Shown: positions 46,540 to 56,047, numbered from the stretch's first letter. The stretch is DNA of 64,000 nucleotides from Pontibacter ummariensis (GCF_900188175.1 NZ_FZOQ01000006.1:210390-274389), one strand, 5' to 3'. Made by a program: numbers and translations. Notes: generated by a model from the letters alone, not told the origin.

Positions 46540-46582
46540 CCTGTTCCCCTCCCTGGTCTTCCTTCCTGTTCCCCTCCCTGGT
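46540..46582. repeat. short direct repeat
   Basis: An 18-bp unit, CCTGTTCCCCTCCCTGGT, occurs at 46540-46557 and again at 46565-46582 with a 7-bp spacer. Confidence 0.7.
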
Positions 46583-46663
46583 TTTAGCCTGTAGGGTAAG
46601 CAGATATTGCCTTCTAGCCCCAGCGGGGCGGCTTGCTTGTAGAAAAACACACAGCTGTCTTGG

Positions 46664-46719
46664 AGCTCCGTAGGAGCGGCATGTAAAAACGCTCCCACAC
46701 ATGCCACTCCTACGGAGCT
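46664..46719. repeat. long inverted repeat able to form a 21-bp hairpin
   Basis: The left arm at 46664-46684 begins AGCTCCGTAGGAG, and the right arm at 46699-46719 ends CTCCTACGGAGCT. The arms pair over 21 bp with one G-T type mismatch and a 14-nt loop. No T-run follows. The sequence looks like a REP-type palindrome. Confidence 0.8.
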
Positions 46720-46964
46720 ATCGGGTACTGTTACCTATCATGCTACCAACCTGTCGTCCCGCTGGGACTTTAACTTAATTGCATTCGTGCTCACAGCTGC
46801 TCTTTTGGGCTTCCTCGTCCGAAAGCCACCTGCCGGGGACTTACTAGCCCCTAGCCCTCATGTGCCTGTTATCAAAGATTAGGAGGCTTCCTTCCGGTTA
46901 ATTACGAGGCTTCTTAGGCTAAAGCAGTAGCTAGAAGCTTATACCTGCGGCCGGCATATAAGAA

Positions 46965-46992
46965 CCCACCCCTGCCCCTCCCAAGAGGGGAG
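46965..46992. repeat. G/C-rich palindrome, partial copy of the 47.7-kb repeat
   Basis: CCCCTC (46975-46980) pairs with GAGGGG (46985-46990). The preceding CCACCCCTG matches the arm of the larger inverted repeat at 47648-48033. Confidence 0.55.
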
Positions 46993-47647
46993 TTTTTCTT
47001 CCTGTGCCCGGCTACATCCCTGGGTCCTCTTAAGATGGGGCCGTTTTATTCTTTTACACTGAAAGAGAAAGCCAGGAATAAATGCCTTCTTATAGAATAA
47101 GACTGCCAAGCTCTAAAGAAATAGCTTGTAACAGAGCCCTTATACCAGCATGGATTACCTGTTGTGCAAGAAGTAGCAACCTATTTCCCTCCTGGGAGGG
47201 GGTAGGTTAAGGCTTGTAGAGGAAATTCGTAAGGCTTTTAGCATAAAGGTTGTTAGGAAAAATCCCTGGGGAACAACATGCTTATAGCCAAATGAGCAAG
47301 AGTACCAACGAACTCCAGCCGTGCGGGGAATGGAAGAAGCTGTTTACAGGACGCCCCGCTGGAGCTAAAGGCAGGATGACACTCCTTACAAGATGAACTT
47401 TAAAGGGCCTAGGCGCCATGCCGTCAGCTTCAGAAGAAATAAGTTAATGATCGCATCTGTCTGTGCCTTTGCTGTGTCTGTTGATCAGCAAGCTTTTCGT
47501 AGCCCTTGCTTACCCTTACCTATGAAAAAAGACCTACCCGTAGGACATAGCAGAAGAGAAAGTTTTATTTACGCTTTGCAAGTCTTGCAGCAACTGGGTT
47601 AGGTGAGCAAGTATGGTTGTGATGGCTGGTGTTCCTACGCTTGCTAA

Positions 47648-48033
47648 GTCGCATTAAGCTTTACTGTTTTGCATAGGTAAGTCCAACCACCCCTACCCCT
47701 CCTTGTCTAAGGAGGGGAGCCTGCTATTACTGATAGCTACAAATAAGTGCTATAGCCCTTGTTGTCTCTATCAAAAACAATGTAAGAAGCCGTGTTTCTG
47801 TTGGAGCAACAGTAAGACCCCAAGGGGACCCTCTCCTGTATCCTACGTGTACCTCTTTTTGCTTGGTACTAGTGGGTAACTACGTACATCATAGGGGGCT
47901 ACTTTAAGTATATAAAAGATCAGGCTCCTCTTCTGGGGGTAAGCTCTCTTCCTGGGGGAAGCTCCCCTCCTTAGATAAGGAGGGGCAGGGGTGGTTGGAC
48001 TCACCCATGCTGAACAGCAAAGCTATAGGCGAC
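47648..48033. repeat. 386-bp element bounded by 73-bp imperfect inverted repeats (MITE- or BIME-like)
   Basis: The ends 47648-47720 and 47961-48033 are inverted copies of each other, with 63 of 73 positions matching by eye. Each arm holds its own hairpin: CCCCTCCTT with AAGGAGGGG at 47696-47717 and again at 47964-47985. The 240-bp centre has no gene. It could be a small non-autonomous element, or two REP-like units facing each other. No transposase is in the window. Confidence 0.7.
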
Positions 48034-48366
48034 ACAGCCAGTCAATAAATATACCTGCCCAGCTACGCTATCCCCACCAAATCCCGACACTGTAGAACAC
48101 GCAGCCAACAAACTAAAAAACACCTTCTCGGCCAACTAACACCACTTAGCGCCGACAAAGCCCTTCCAACCAACTTAGCCTTATATATTCATACTTATAT
48201 ATTTAACATAAATTTTTTTTGTACGCTTTTCGAAAAATAGCTATTCATTAATTCTTTAAAACAAACTTTTATCTCATATTTGCAAAAGGCTTGCGCTACG
48301 AAAGCAACAGAAAAATGTTTCGGAATGCTTGCTTTTTTATTCTCTACCTGAGAACCTATTTTGCAA

Positions 48367-49152
48367 ATGAAATTACATTTACTTTACCTGTTTGCCTTTC
48401 TGTTTCTGGTCTCCTGCACCCCCCGCAACCTGGCCTACTTTAGCGACATCCCCGAACAGGCTACCTACGAGGAGAAGATCCTGAACGACACCGAGCCGAA
48501 GATACAGGCCTACGACCTGCTCAGCATCACCGTCACCAGCCTGAATCCGGAAGCGAGTGCCTTGTTCAACACGGGCATCGCGAGCACGGCAGGTAGCATC
48601 ACCAATTTCAGCATGACGAGTACTGCGGCCAGCAACGTGGCCAAAGAAGGTTACCTGGTGGACAAAGAAGGCAACATTGCCTACCCCATCCTGGGAAAAG
48701 TGCAGGTAGCAGGGCTTACCAAAGCGCAGGTAACCGAGAAGTTTACGACTCAATTGCGGGAGCACCTGAAAGAACCCATTGTGAACGTGCGCTACCTTAA
48801 TTACAAGGTAACGGTGGTAGGCGAAGTAAACCGTCCTTCTACCTTCACTATCCCTTCCGAGCGGATCAATATCATCGAGGCATTGGGTATGGCCGGGGAC
48901 ATGACGGCTTTTGGAAAAAGAGAGAACGTGCTGGTGATGCGCGAGGAGAATGGCGTGCGTAAAATGATGCGCCTGAACCTAAATAGCAAGGAGGTGGTGA
49001 ACTCTCCCTATTTCTACCTACAGCAAAATGATGTGGTGTATGTAGAGCCGGACCGCATGAAAGAAGTGCAGGCAAGCGCCAACACCCGCACCCTGTCCAT
49101 TATAGCAGCAGCAGCTTCCATTGTTTCCGTTTTTGTCGCAAGATTATTTTAG
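48367..49152 (+). CDS. wza: Wza-type polysaccharide export lipoprotein
   Basis: A 261-aa outer-membrane export protein. The signal peptide ends in the lipobox LVSC with Cys17. A Poly_export domain (about residues 35-130) is followed by an SLBB domain (about 140-215) and a C-terminal hydrophobic helix (about 240-258) that could cross the outer membrane. The compact form is usual in Bacteroidota. The ATG at 48367 gives a proper signal peptide and is preferred over a TTG at 48361. The Wzc gene follows after 12 bp. Confidence 0.9.
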   Translation: MKLHLLYLFAFLFLVSCTPRNLAYFSDIPEQATYEEKILNDTEPKIQAYDLLSITVTSLNPEASALFNTGIASTAGSITNFSMTSTAASNVAKEGYLVDKEGNIAYPILGKVQVAGLTKAQVTEKFTTQLREHLKEPIVNVRYLNYKVTVVGEVNRPSTFTIPSERINIIEALGMAGDMTAFGKRENVLVMREENGVRKMMRLNLNSKEVVNSPYFYLQQNDVVYVEPDRMKEVQASANTRTLSIIAAAASIVSVFVARLF

Positions 49153-49164
49153 TAGCATAAGGCC

Positions 49165-51534
49165 ATGACCGAGAAAGGATTTTTCCAGTTCCAGCAACCG
49201 GAACAAGCAGAAGAGATCGACCTGAAAGCGGAGCTGTACAAGTACCTGCGCTATTGGTATATATTTGTTATTGGAGCGATCGTAGCGCTAGGCCTGGCTT
49301 TCCTATACCTGCGCTATGCCACGCCGCAATATGCCATCAAAAGTAAAGTCCTGATACGGGATGATAAGAAGGGGGGAGATCTGCTAGGAGGTTCTGCGCT
49401 TGGTGACCTGGACATCTTTAAATCCACGAAGAATGTGGATAACGAGATCGAGGTGCTGACAGCGGTTAGCTTGATGCAGCGCGTGCTGACAGAGCTTTCT
49501 TTGCAAACCAGCTACTACAAGCCGGGAAGGGTGCGCGATGCCGAAATCTATGGCAAAGACCTGCCGGTAAAAGTGATCGTGGGGAAACTGGATTCAGCGG
49601 CCTATGATAAAAGCATAGTGTTGCGCCTGCAAGACGGCAATCTCTTTGAATTGGAAGAGGAGAATGAGGAAGGGGAGACTATTATCTCTACGCACAAGCT
49701 CGGGCAGGAGATCAAAAAGCCCTATGGCGTGTTTACAGTAGTGAACGCAACGGGAGGAAGTTCTTCGGAAAATCTGCGGGAAGTGATCGTGAAGTTTCAC
49801 GACCTCCGGAAACAAGCCAATTATTATAACAAGGAGCTTGTGATAGAGCCGGTGAACAAAGACGCCAGCGTGCTCAACATTAGCCTAACAGCCCCTATCC
49901 GGGAAAAAGGCAAAGACATCATCAATAAGCTGGTTGAGGTCTACAACAAAGAGGCGGTAGAAGACAAAAACCTGATTGCCTCTAACACGATTCAGTTCAT
50001 AGACGAGCGACTAACGTACCTGACCGCAGAACTGTCGGACGTAGAGAAGGACGTAGAGACCTACAAGCGGCAGAATGAGCTGACGGATGTCAGTTCCGAG
50101 GCCAAACTCTATGTAGAAAGCGCCAGTGCCTACAGCAAACAGCTGGCAGAATTCGAGATACAGCTTGAGGTGCTCAGCTCCATCGAAAAGTACCTGCGCG
50201 AAAAAGGGAGTTCTTACCAACTGGTGCCAAGTAGCCTTAGTATAGAGGATCCTACCTTGCTCGGGCTTATCACTAAGTTCAATGAATTACAGCTGGAGCG
50301 GGAGCGCATGCTGCATACCACGCAGCCTACTAACCTGCTCGTGCAGAACGTGAACGACCAACTGGCCAATTTGCGGGTAAACATCCTGGAGAACCTGGAG
50401 AATATACGGCGAGGCCTCCTGATCACACGGGATAACTTAAGGGCCAACATGGCCACCTTCGAAAACCGGATACAGCAGGTGCCGCTGGTGGAACGGGAGC
50501 TCTTGGAAATCCAGCGCCAGCAGAGTATCAAGCAGGGACTGTACCTGTACCTCTTGCAGAAGCGGGAAGAATCGGCCGTTTCTTTGGCAGCCACGGTTTC
50601 AAATTCCCGCGTGCTGGACCCTGCCATGGCGGGGGATAATCCGGTGAAACCGAAAAAGATGTTGGTGCTATTGCTGGCCCTGATGGCGGGACTGGGGGTG
50701 CCCTTTGCCTGGATCTTTGTAAAAGACCTGCTGAATGATAAGGTGCAGGACAAGAAAGAGGTAGAGAAGGCAACTAGAACCCCAGTGCTAGGCGAACTGG
50801 CCCATAATAAAACCGGGGAAGCACTGGTGGTAACAAAGGACAGCCGAAGCCCGATCGCCGAGATGTTCCGCCTGGTGCGCACAAACATGCAGTATGCCGC
50901 CGTGGGCAAGGAAAATAAAGTGATCCTGGTTACCTCCAGCATGAGCGGCGAAGGCAAAACTTTCTTCAGTATTAACCTAGGTGCGAGTTTGGTACTAACA
51001 GGCAAAAAAGTGGTGGTACTGGGCTTTGACCTGCGCCGTCCACGGCTCTTGCAAGAGCTAGATTTGCCGGACGGACAGGGAATCACAAACTACTTGGTGT
51101 CTGATAAAGTATCGGTGGACGATATCGTACGACCTGTACCGGCACAGGAGGGGCTATATGTTGTTGGATCAGGACCTATTCCGCCTAACCCAGCCGAATT
51201 GATGCTGAGCCCGAAGGTAGGGCAGCTACTCCAGATCCTGAAGCAGAACTTCGACCATGTGATCATCGATACTGCTCCGGTAGGGCAGGTATCGGATGCC
51301 TTTACGCTGGCCGCTTACATCGATTCAAGCATCTACATCATCCGCTATGGCTACACCTTTAAGTCACAGTTGAGTCTTGTGGACGAGGTATATCAGCAAC
51401 AGAAGTTCAGTCACCCGATGATTGTACTGAACGATGCAAAAAAGGAGAACGGCTACGGCTACGGCTACGGCTACGGCTACGGCTACGGCTACTCCAATTT
51501 AGAAGAAAAGAAGCAGAAACAGAAAACAATATAA
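49165..51534 (+). CDS. wzc: Wzc-type polysaccharide co-polymerase and BY-kinase
   Basis: A 789-aa inner-membrane protein that controls chain length and export with Wza. It has a Wzz domain with a first membrane helix near residues 32-50, long periplasmic coiled-coil helices (about 270-480), a second helix near 505-530, and a cytoplasmic tyrosine kinase. Walker A is SMSGEGKT near residue 592, Walker A' reads LGFDLRRP near 620, and Walker B is IIDTAPVG near 699. The C-terminal tyrosine cluster is a run of seven Gly-Tyr pairs (residues 763-776) coded by a perfect hexanucleotide repeat. Phosphorylation of this tail normally regulates polymer assembly. Confidence 0.93.
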   Translation: MTEKGFFQFQQPEQAEEIDLKAELYKYLRYWYIFVIGAIVALGLAFLYLRYATPQYAIKSKVLIRDDKKGGDLLGGSALGDLDIFKSTKNVDNEIEVLTAVSLMQRVLTELSLQTSYYKPGRVRDAEIYGKDLPVKVIVGKLDSAAYDKSIVLRLQDGNLFELEEENEEGETIISTHKLGQEIKKPYGVFTVVNATGGSSSENLREVIVKFHDLRKQANYYNKELVIEPVNKDASVLNISLTAPIREKGKDIINKLVEVYNKEAVEDKNLIASNTIQFIDERLTYLTAELSDVEKDVETYKRQNELTDVSSEAKLYVESASAYSKQLAEFEIQLEVLSSIEKYLREKGSSYQLVPSSLSIEDPTLLGLITKFNELQLERERMLHTTQPTNLLVQNVNDQLANLRVNILENLENIRRGLLITRDNLRANMATFENRIQQVPLVERELLEIQRQQSIKQGLYLYLLQKREESAVSLAATVSNSRVLDPAMAGDNPVKPKKMLVLLLALMAGLGVPFAWIFVKDLLNDKVQDKKEVEKATRTPVLGELAHNKTGEALVVTKDSRSPIAEMFRLVRTNMQYAAVGKENKVILVTSSMSGEGKTFFSINLGASLVLTGKKVVVLGFDLRRPRLLQELDLPDGQGITNYLVSDKVSVDDIVRPVPAQEGLYVVGSGPIPPNPAELMLSPKVGQLLQILKQNFDHVIIDTAPVGQVSDAFTLAAYIDSSIYIIRYGYTFKSQLSLVDEVYQQQKFSHPMIVLNDAKKENGYGYGYGYGYGYGYSNLEEKKQKQKTI
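51451..51492 (+). repeat. hexanucleotide microsatellite inside wzc
   Basis: Seven perfect tandem copies of GGCTAC code for seven Gly-Tyr pairs in the autophosphorylated tail of the kinase. Copy-number change keeps the frame and alters the number of tyrosines. Confidence 0.95.
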
Positions 51535-51895
51535 CTCCGGAGTATGTTACTTTATGTTATCCCAACAAATTTAATTTATAAAGAATATTGAAAAAGGTTA
51601 GCCTGGATTGTGTAAACAGTAGGATAAGTCTTATGCTTTGATGTAAGATCGACTAAGTTCTCTTGCAACTGCTAATTAGTACTCTATAATGTAGACAAAA
51701 GAGCTTTTTAAAGCTAATTTTCCTCTTCAGCTGTTCTATTGAAAAATCAAAAATGAGCTAATCTCTGTCTATTAAATTTTCAATCTTAACCTTTTTGATA
51801 AAACTACGGCTTTTCTACTAGAGCATGACTTGTTTATTATAAAAGTTTAATGATGGTAAAGGCTTAGTTTTGTACAAAATTATTTGTAGTGTTAG
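51535..51895. other. AT-rich intergenic stretch before wzx
   Basis: No credible gene. The 10-bp palindrome ACTCCGGAGT lies next to the wzc stop. Base composition drops sharply here and stays low until about 62.2 kb. Confidence 0.45.
51865..51872 (+). promoter_or_regulatory. possible -7 promoter element before wzx
   Basis: TAGTTTTG is an exact match to the Bacteroidota TAnnTTTG element and lies 23 bp before the wzx start. No TTTG or TTG is at the expected distance upstream, so support is partial. Confidence 0.3.
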
Positions 51896-53176
51896 ATGCC
51901 AAGTGTTGAGTTAATACAAAAAAAATATAAGAAGGGGAAGCTTAACAATAACCCTCTACTGTTAAAGCTAAAAACAACAGGTATATATTTACTTGTACCG
52001 GCTTTGACATTTAGCATTTCTGTATTTACATCTCCGATATTTGCTCGACATTTATCTGCCCAAGAGTTTGCGTATTTTGGTTATTATACTTCCTTAACTA
52101 ATTTTATTAGTTGCTTTTACAGCCTTTCCTTTTTGACATACTACATGTCTGTTTATTTCAAAGAGGGAGTTGAACAGTTAAGAGAAACATTGGCTACGTT
52201 AGTCGCTTTCAATATATTGTGGAATATTATTTTCTTCCCGGCCTCTTATATAATATTAAGTATTTATTTTAAGCTTTCTAATTCCCTTATACCTTTCTTT
52301 CCTTTTGCTCTTCTAGCTTTAGGAACTCAAGTTATGAGCCTATATAAAGGCTTCATACAAGTGAAGTTTCGACTAAGTAACAAACCATATAACTACCTCT
52401 TTTTTGTAGTAGGTTATAGACTGCTAGCTATTACCATATCACTTTATTTTGTAGTATCGGAAGGTCTAGGGTTACAAGGTCGAATGATTGGTTTAGCATT
52501 AAACGAAATTTTGTTCTTAGTGCTGTCAATTTATATAATTTTTAAGTCGAATAAATTAGTTATAAAAAAAGAGGTCTTGAAGAAAGCCTATAAAATTGTA
52601 CTTCCTCTCCTTCCTGCATCATTTTTATACTTACCCGTCTTGAACTTTGACAATATTGTACTGGAAAGAATGGATAATCCTTACGAAATGGGATTATATA
52701 ATATAGGTAAAGGTATAGCTAATTATATATATGTTGCTTTGTTTCCTTTTTTTCAAGCATTTGAGCCGGAGATATATAATCACGCAGCTAATAAAAATCT
52801 TAAAGCATTGAAAAAAGTGGTGATGCTGCTGGTGATAATAGTTGTGATAACTGTTATGCTTTTTATACTACTTTCTCCATTATTGATAAGTTATCTTACT
52901 GCTGGTAAGTATACTTCTGCTACTAAATATGCTAACATATTAGCTGTGACAAGCGGTTTGATGATATTGTTTTCTATTTCAGATGCAATCATAAATGCTA
53001 CTCAAAAGACTAGAAAAAGTTTAATTAGTCATGCAATATCAGCTACTTTATGTATCATATTATATTCACTAGGAGGTAGGTATTTTGAACAAATAGGAGT
53101 TGCGGTGGCTACGGTATTAACATATTTGTTTTTGGTTCTTCTTCAAGTATACATGATTACTTTTAAAGAGGCGTAG
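51896..53176 (+). CDS. wzx: Wzx-type lipid-linked repeat-unit flippase
   Basis: A 426-aa polytopic protein of the MOP/polysaccharide transport family with about twelve hydrophobic segments beginning near residue 30. The start of the first transmembrane pair, with SPIFARHLSAQEFAYFG near residues 46-62, is typical of O-antigen translocases. It should flip the undecaprenyl-linked repeat unit to the periplasm. First gene of the AT-rich core; translation may begin only 17-20 bases after transcription if the -7 site at 51865 is real. Confidence 0.85.
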   Translation: MPSVELIQKKYKKGKLNNNPLLLKLKTTGIYLLVPALTFSISVFTSPIFARHLSAQEFAYFGYYTSLTNFISCFYSLSFLTYYMSVYFKEGVEQLRETLATLVAFNILWNIIFFPASYIILSIYFKLSNSLIPFFPFALLALGTQVMSLYKGFIQVKFRLSNKPYNYLFFVVGYRLLAITISLYFVVSEGLGLQGRMIGLALNEILFLVLSIYIIFKSNKLVIKKEVLKKAYKIVLPLLPASFLYLPVLNFDNIVLERMDNPYEMGLYNIGKGIANYIYVALFPFFQAFEPEIYNHAANKNLKALKKVVMLLVIIVVITVMLFILLSPLLISYLTAGKYTSATKYANILAVTSGLMILFSISDAIINATQKTRKSLISHAISATLCIILYSLGGRYFEQIGVAVATVLTYLFLVLLQVYMITFKEA

Positions 53177-53308
53177 GCAACACCAAAATAAAATAAACCT
53201 TTTGTGTAATCTATAGAAGAAAAGTTCACAAGTGATTTATTATCACTTCTTCCTAAATAAAAGCTATAGAGGAACAGAAGAAGAATGCTTTACTAAAAAA
53301 CCGATAAA

Positions 53309-54259
53309 ATGATAGACAGTAATCAGTGTAAAGTGCCGGTTCTACTCGTGACATTTAACAGGCCAGAGTGTACTGCTAAGGTGATAAGTAAGATTAAAGA
53401 AATAAAGCCTGAAAAGCTTTTTATTTTTTCAGATGGCCCTCGATATAATAAAGAAGGAGAAAAAGAACTAGTATATAAATGCAGGACACTTCTTGATAGC
53501 CGTATCTTCGACTGGAATTGTGAAGTTTATACTAAGTTTTCAGATATTAATTTAGGTTGTGGGAAAGGAGTCTCTTCAGCTATATCATGGGCTTTTGAAA
53601 GAGTAGATAGATTGATTATTCTAGAAGATGATTGTGTGCCAGATTTGTCTTTTTTTGAATTTTGCTCTAAAATGTTGTCCAAATATGAACATGATGAAAG
53701 AGTTATGCACGTTTCGGGGACGCGATGGAACGAAGAATTTAAAGTGAGCCAAACTAACTACTTTTTTAGTATTATAGGGCACGTGTGGGGATGGGCTACT
53801 TGGAGAAGGGCTTGGAAGCAATATAACTACAAAATGCAAGATTGGAATAAGGTACAAACACAGAAAAAACTACTGCAGCTTTTTGAACATAGAATACATG
53901 CACAGTATTGGTTAGATAACTTTGAGCGAATTTATAACAGTAATGACACTGTTTATGGATCTACATGGGATTATCAGTGGCAATATACGTTATTTAAGAA
54001 TAATGGGTTAGCGATAGTTCCAAGTACTAATTTAATTACTAACGTTGGAACCTTAGGTGCACATGCACAGGATAAAAAGAGGAGCGAACAAAATAATGCC
54101 TTTCATAGGAAGACTGATTCTTGGATAGAAAGTTTAGAAGTTGAATCTAGAGAAGTTAGTAGTTGTGTTAAGTTTGACTCTTATCACATGAAAAGCCATT
54201 TCATGAAGAACACACCGTACTTAAGAAGATTAAAGATGTTTATAAAAAGCTATCAATAG
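53309..54259 (+). CDS. glycosyltransferase with GT-A-like fold (WGWATW family)
   Basis: A 316-aa protein similar in layout to nucleotide-diphospho-sugar transferases of the GNT-I/alpha-1,3-mannosyl type. VLLVTFNRP lies near residues 10-18, FIFSDGP near 38-44, the metal-binding ILEDDC near 108-113 and GWATWRRAW near 157-165. The gene at 59547 codes for a relative with the same motif order. It lies 132 bp after wzx. Donor unknown. Confidence 0.75.
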   Translation: MIDSNQCKVPVLLVTFNRPECTAKVISKIKEIKPEKLFIFSDGPRYNKEGEKELVYKCRTLLDSRIFDWNCEVYTKFSDINLGCGKGVSSAISWAFERVDRLIILEDDCVPDLSFFEFCSKMLSKYEHDERVMHVSGTRWNEEFKVSQTNYFFSIIGHVWGWATWRRAWKQYNYKMQDWNKVQTQKKLLQLFEHRIHAQYWLDNFERIYNSNDTVYGSTWDYQWQYTLFKNNGLAIVPSTNLITNVGTLGAHAQDKKRSEQNNAFHRKTDSWIESLEVESREVSSCVKFDSYHMKSHFMKNTPYLRRLKMFIKSYQ

Positions 54260-54502
54260 TTTAAGATAAAACTCGCTTCACAGACGTTATCACACATATA
54301 GTGTAAATGCCACTACTTGACCTGACACTACAGCTAATCTTGGTAGCAGAAAGCAAGCAGGTTCATTTTTCTTTCGCTACCCCTCCATGGGTAGGTGAAA
54401 GGGGGATTTCGAAAGAAAAATATTAAGTGGGGAATGTCAAGTAAACTCTTGTTTCATGCCAGATAATGTCAGCTTATATCCTGACTATTACAATTTAGGA
54501 AT
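54260..54502. other. intergenic stretch with a perfect 11-bp inverted repeat
   Basis: TTTTTCTTTCG (54366-54376) is matched by CGAAAGAAAAA (54410-54420), and inside it CTACCC (54377-54382) pairs with GGGTAG (54389-54394). On the - strand this would end in a T-run. No gene seen. Confidence 0.5.
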
Positions 54503-55975
54503 ATGTATTTGAAAACTACATCCAACAAAGAAAGCTTGTATGTCATTTGTATAAAGTTGATTATAGTCCTACTACTGGGTAATTTTTGTTTAGCGCAATT
54601 CCCATTTGCTGTAAATTTATGTTCTTTCGTTGGGATTGTCATAATATTTTTTTCTTCTCTAAAACGCTTAGATTTTCCTTCATTTTTAATACAGTTGTTC
54701 TTTTGTAACCACTTTGTTTTTGGTAACGAAAAAGGAGGGGTTTTCAACTTGGCTGCTTTACTAGCTTTGATTATGTATTCAGTATATGATCAAAGATTTA
54801 TTATGTTAAAGTCTTCATTTTCAAAAGCCAATCTTTCTTTTCTTTTTCTACTTGTAGTATGCCAATTATTAAGCCTAGTAGCTAACCAAAGCGCTTCCTT
54901 TGATGCGAAGGTTAGCGCTTTTTTTATATTCTTATCTTTAGTGGTTTTGATTCTCTTTCTTTCAAAGATAAAGATAGAGAACTCCGATTATGTTAGGTTT
55001 ATAGAAGTTCAGTTTTTTTTCTCAATATATTTGCTAGTTGTTTCTTTAAACCAGAAGTTTGAGTTCATTCCTTTCAATTCTCAGCTCATTCCTAAATTTA
55101 CAGATGTTGAGTTTGAATTTAACGTTTTCAGAAGTTCAGGCACGTTTTTAAATTTTGAAGCATACGCAGAATATTCCTTGTCAATGATTGCTTTGCTCTT
55201 ACCTGGCGTTTTTTCAGGCTCCTTTAAAAAAGTAAGTTTAAAATTTTATTTAGTTTGTGTTACTATAATTGTTATATCAATCTCTGGTATTTTTCTTTCC
55301 GTTACTAGATCTTCATTTCTCCTACTGCCGTTAGTTTTGGTGTTTATTCTATATAAAGTTAGGAAAAGAGTGAAAGTTAAGGCAGTTGTACCATTTATAA
55401 CTGCAGTTATCTTTTTCTTTGTCGTAAATAGTTATGTCCAAATTTTTGACATTTCAGCTTTTGCAGAACGAAGTAGCAAAATGAATTTAAGTAGCTTATC
55501 AATTACAGACATAGCTTCTGGAAGTGAAATGAACCGAGGTAGTATATTTGCTTATGCATTCAAAAGAATAGAACAAAATGGAGGGTACATAGGCGAAGGA
55601 TATTTCACTACCGTTGATGATTATAAAAGCGTTCATTTCCATAGAGCAATTGGTCCTTTTGCAGACTATCACAATCTGTACCTCAGTAGTATTGTTATTT
55701 GGGGATACTTAGGAGCTTTTTTCTTAGTCTCTCTTTTTGTTCTTCCTTTGTACAAAGGGTTTGTCTCATTCTCTAAAACCAGTAAAAACAAAAGCTACGA
55801 TGTAGATTTGCTTTTAGGGTTCAATGTGTTGTTTGTTTTCTTTTTAATAAACCAGTACAAAATACAGTTTGTGAGAGAGTCGAATTATCTGATGGTAGTG
55901 ATGATCTTTTTAGTCTTATACTGTTCTATAATTAAGAATATAGAGTCCAATAGCGGGAGTTTAGGCCATGTGTAG
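54503..55975 (+). CDS. wzy: O-antigen ligase/Wzy-like polymerase
   Basis: A 490-aa protein with about twelve hydrophobic segments and a large periplasmic loop around residues 315-405 that contains GSEMNRGSIFAYA and a later HN pair in ADYHNLYLS. This layout fits the Wzy_C/O-antigen ligase superfamily. In the AT-rich core with wzx it is the likely polymerase of the repeat unit. A ligase role cannot be ruled out. Confidence 0.75.
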   Translation: MYLKTTSNKESLYVICIKLIIVLLLGNFCLAQFPFAVNLCSFVGIVIIFFSSLKRLDFPSFLIQLFFCNHFVFGNEKGGVFNLAALLALIMYSVYDQRFIMLKSSFSKANLSFLFLLVVCQLLSLVANQSASFDAKVSAFFIFLSLVVLILFLSKIKIENSDYVRFIEVQFFFSIYLLVVSLNQKFEFIPFNSQLIPKFTDVEFEFNVFRSSGTFLNFEAYAEYSLSMIALLLPGVFSGSFKKVSLKFYLVCVTIIVISISGIFLSVTRSSFLLLPLVLVFILYKVRKRVKVKAVVPFITAVIFFFVVNSYVQIFDISAFAERSSKMNLSSLSITDIASGSEMNRGSIFAYAFKRIEQNGGYIGEGYFTTVDDYKSVHFHRAIGPFADYHNLYLSSIVIWGYLGAFFLVSLFVLPLYKGFVSFSKTSKNKSYDVDLLLGFNVLFVFFLINQYKIQFVRESNYLMVVMIFLVLYCSIIKNIESNSGSLGHV

Positions 55976-56047
55976 GGGATGTACAAGAACATTGTATTTA
56001 ACCGCTTCACTTCTAGTAATTAATTCATGATTTATAGTTGATTAATA

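Larger units (their letters stand above)
46466..48366. other. about 1.9 kb of gene-free, repeat-rich DNA
   Basis: No convincing gene. The one longer + strand frame (47393-47602) has no family resemblance and no ribosome site. The stretch holds several inverted repeats (listed separately), more G/C-rich palindromes such as CCCTCC-TG-GGAGGG (47187-47200), and GTCCC-GCT-GGGAC (46756-46768). The last 190 bp are AT-rich and contain CATACTTATATAT (48190-48202); they probably hold the wza promoter. Confidence 0.6.

Noticed and set aside
47393..47602. + strand frame of 69 codons in the repeat-rich gap
   Set aside because: No ribosome site, no recognisable features and surrounding DNA full of repeats; too weak to call a gene.
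46466..48366. Remnant insertion sequence in the gene-free region
   Set aside because: No transposase fragments could be recognised in any frame; only short inverted repeats are visible.
50214..51086. Long - strand open frame of about 290 codons inside wzc
   Set aside because: Shadow of a G+C-rich gene; low-complexity Ser/Arg-rich translation with no family resemblance, and the + strand frame has full Wzc motifs.
51451..51492. Tandem GGCTAC copies as a CRISPR-like array
   Set aside because: Perfect head-to-tail microsatellite without spacers, inside a coding frame.
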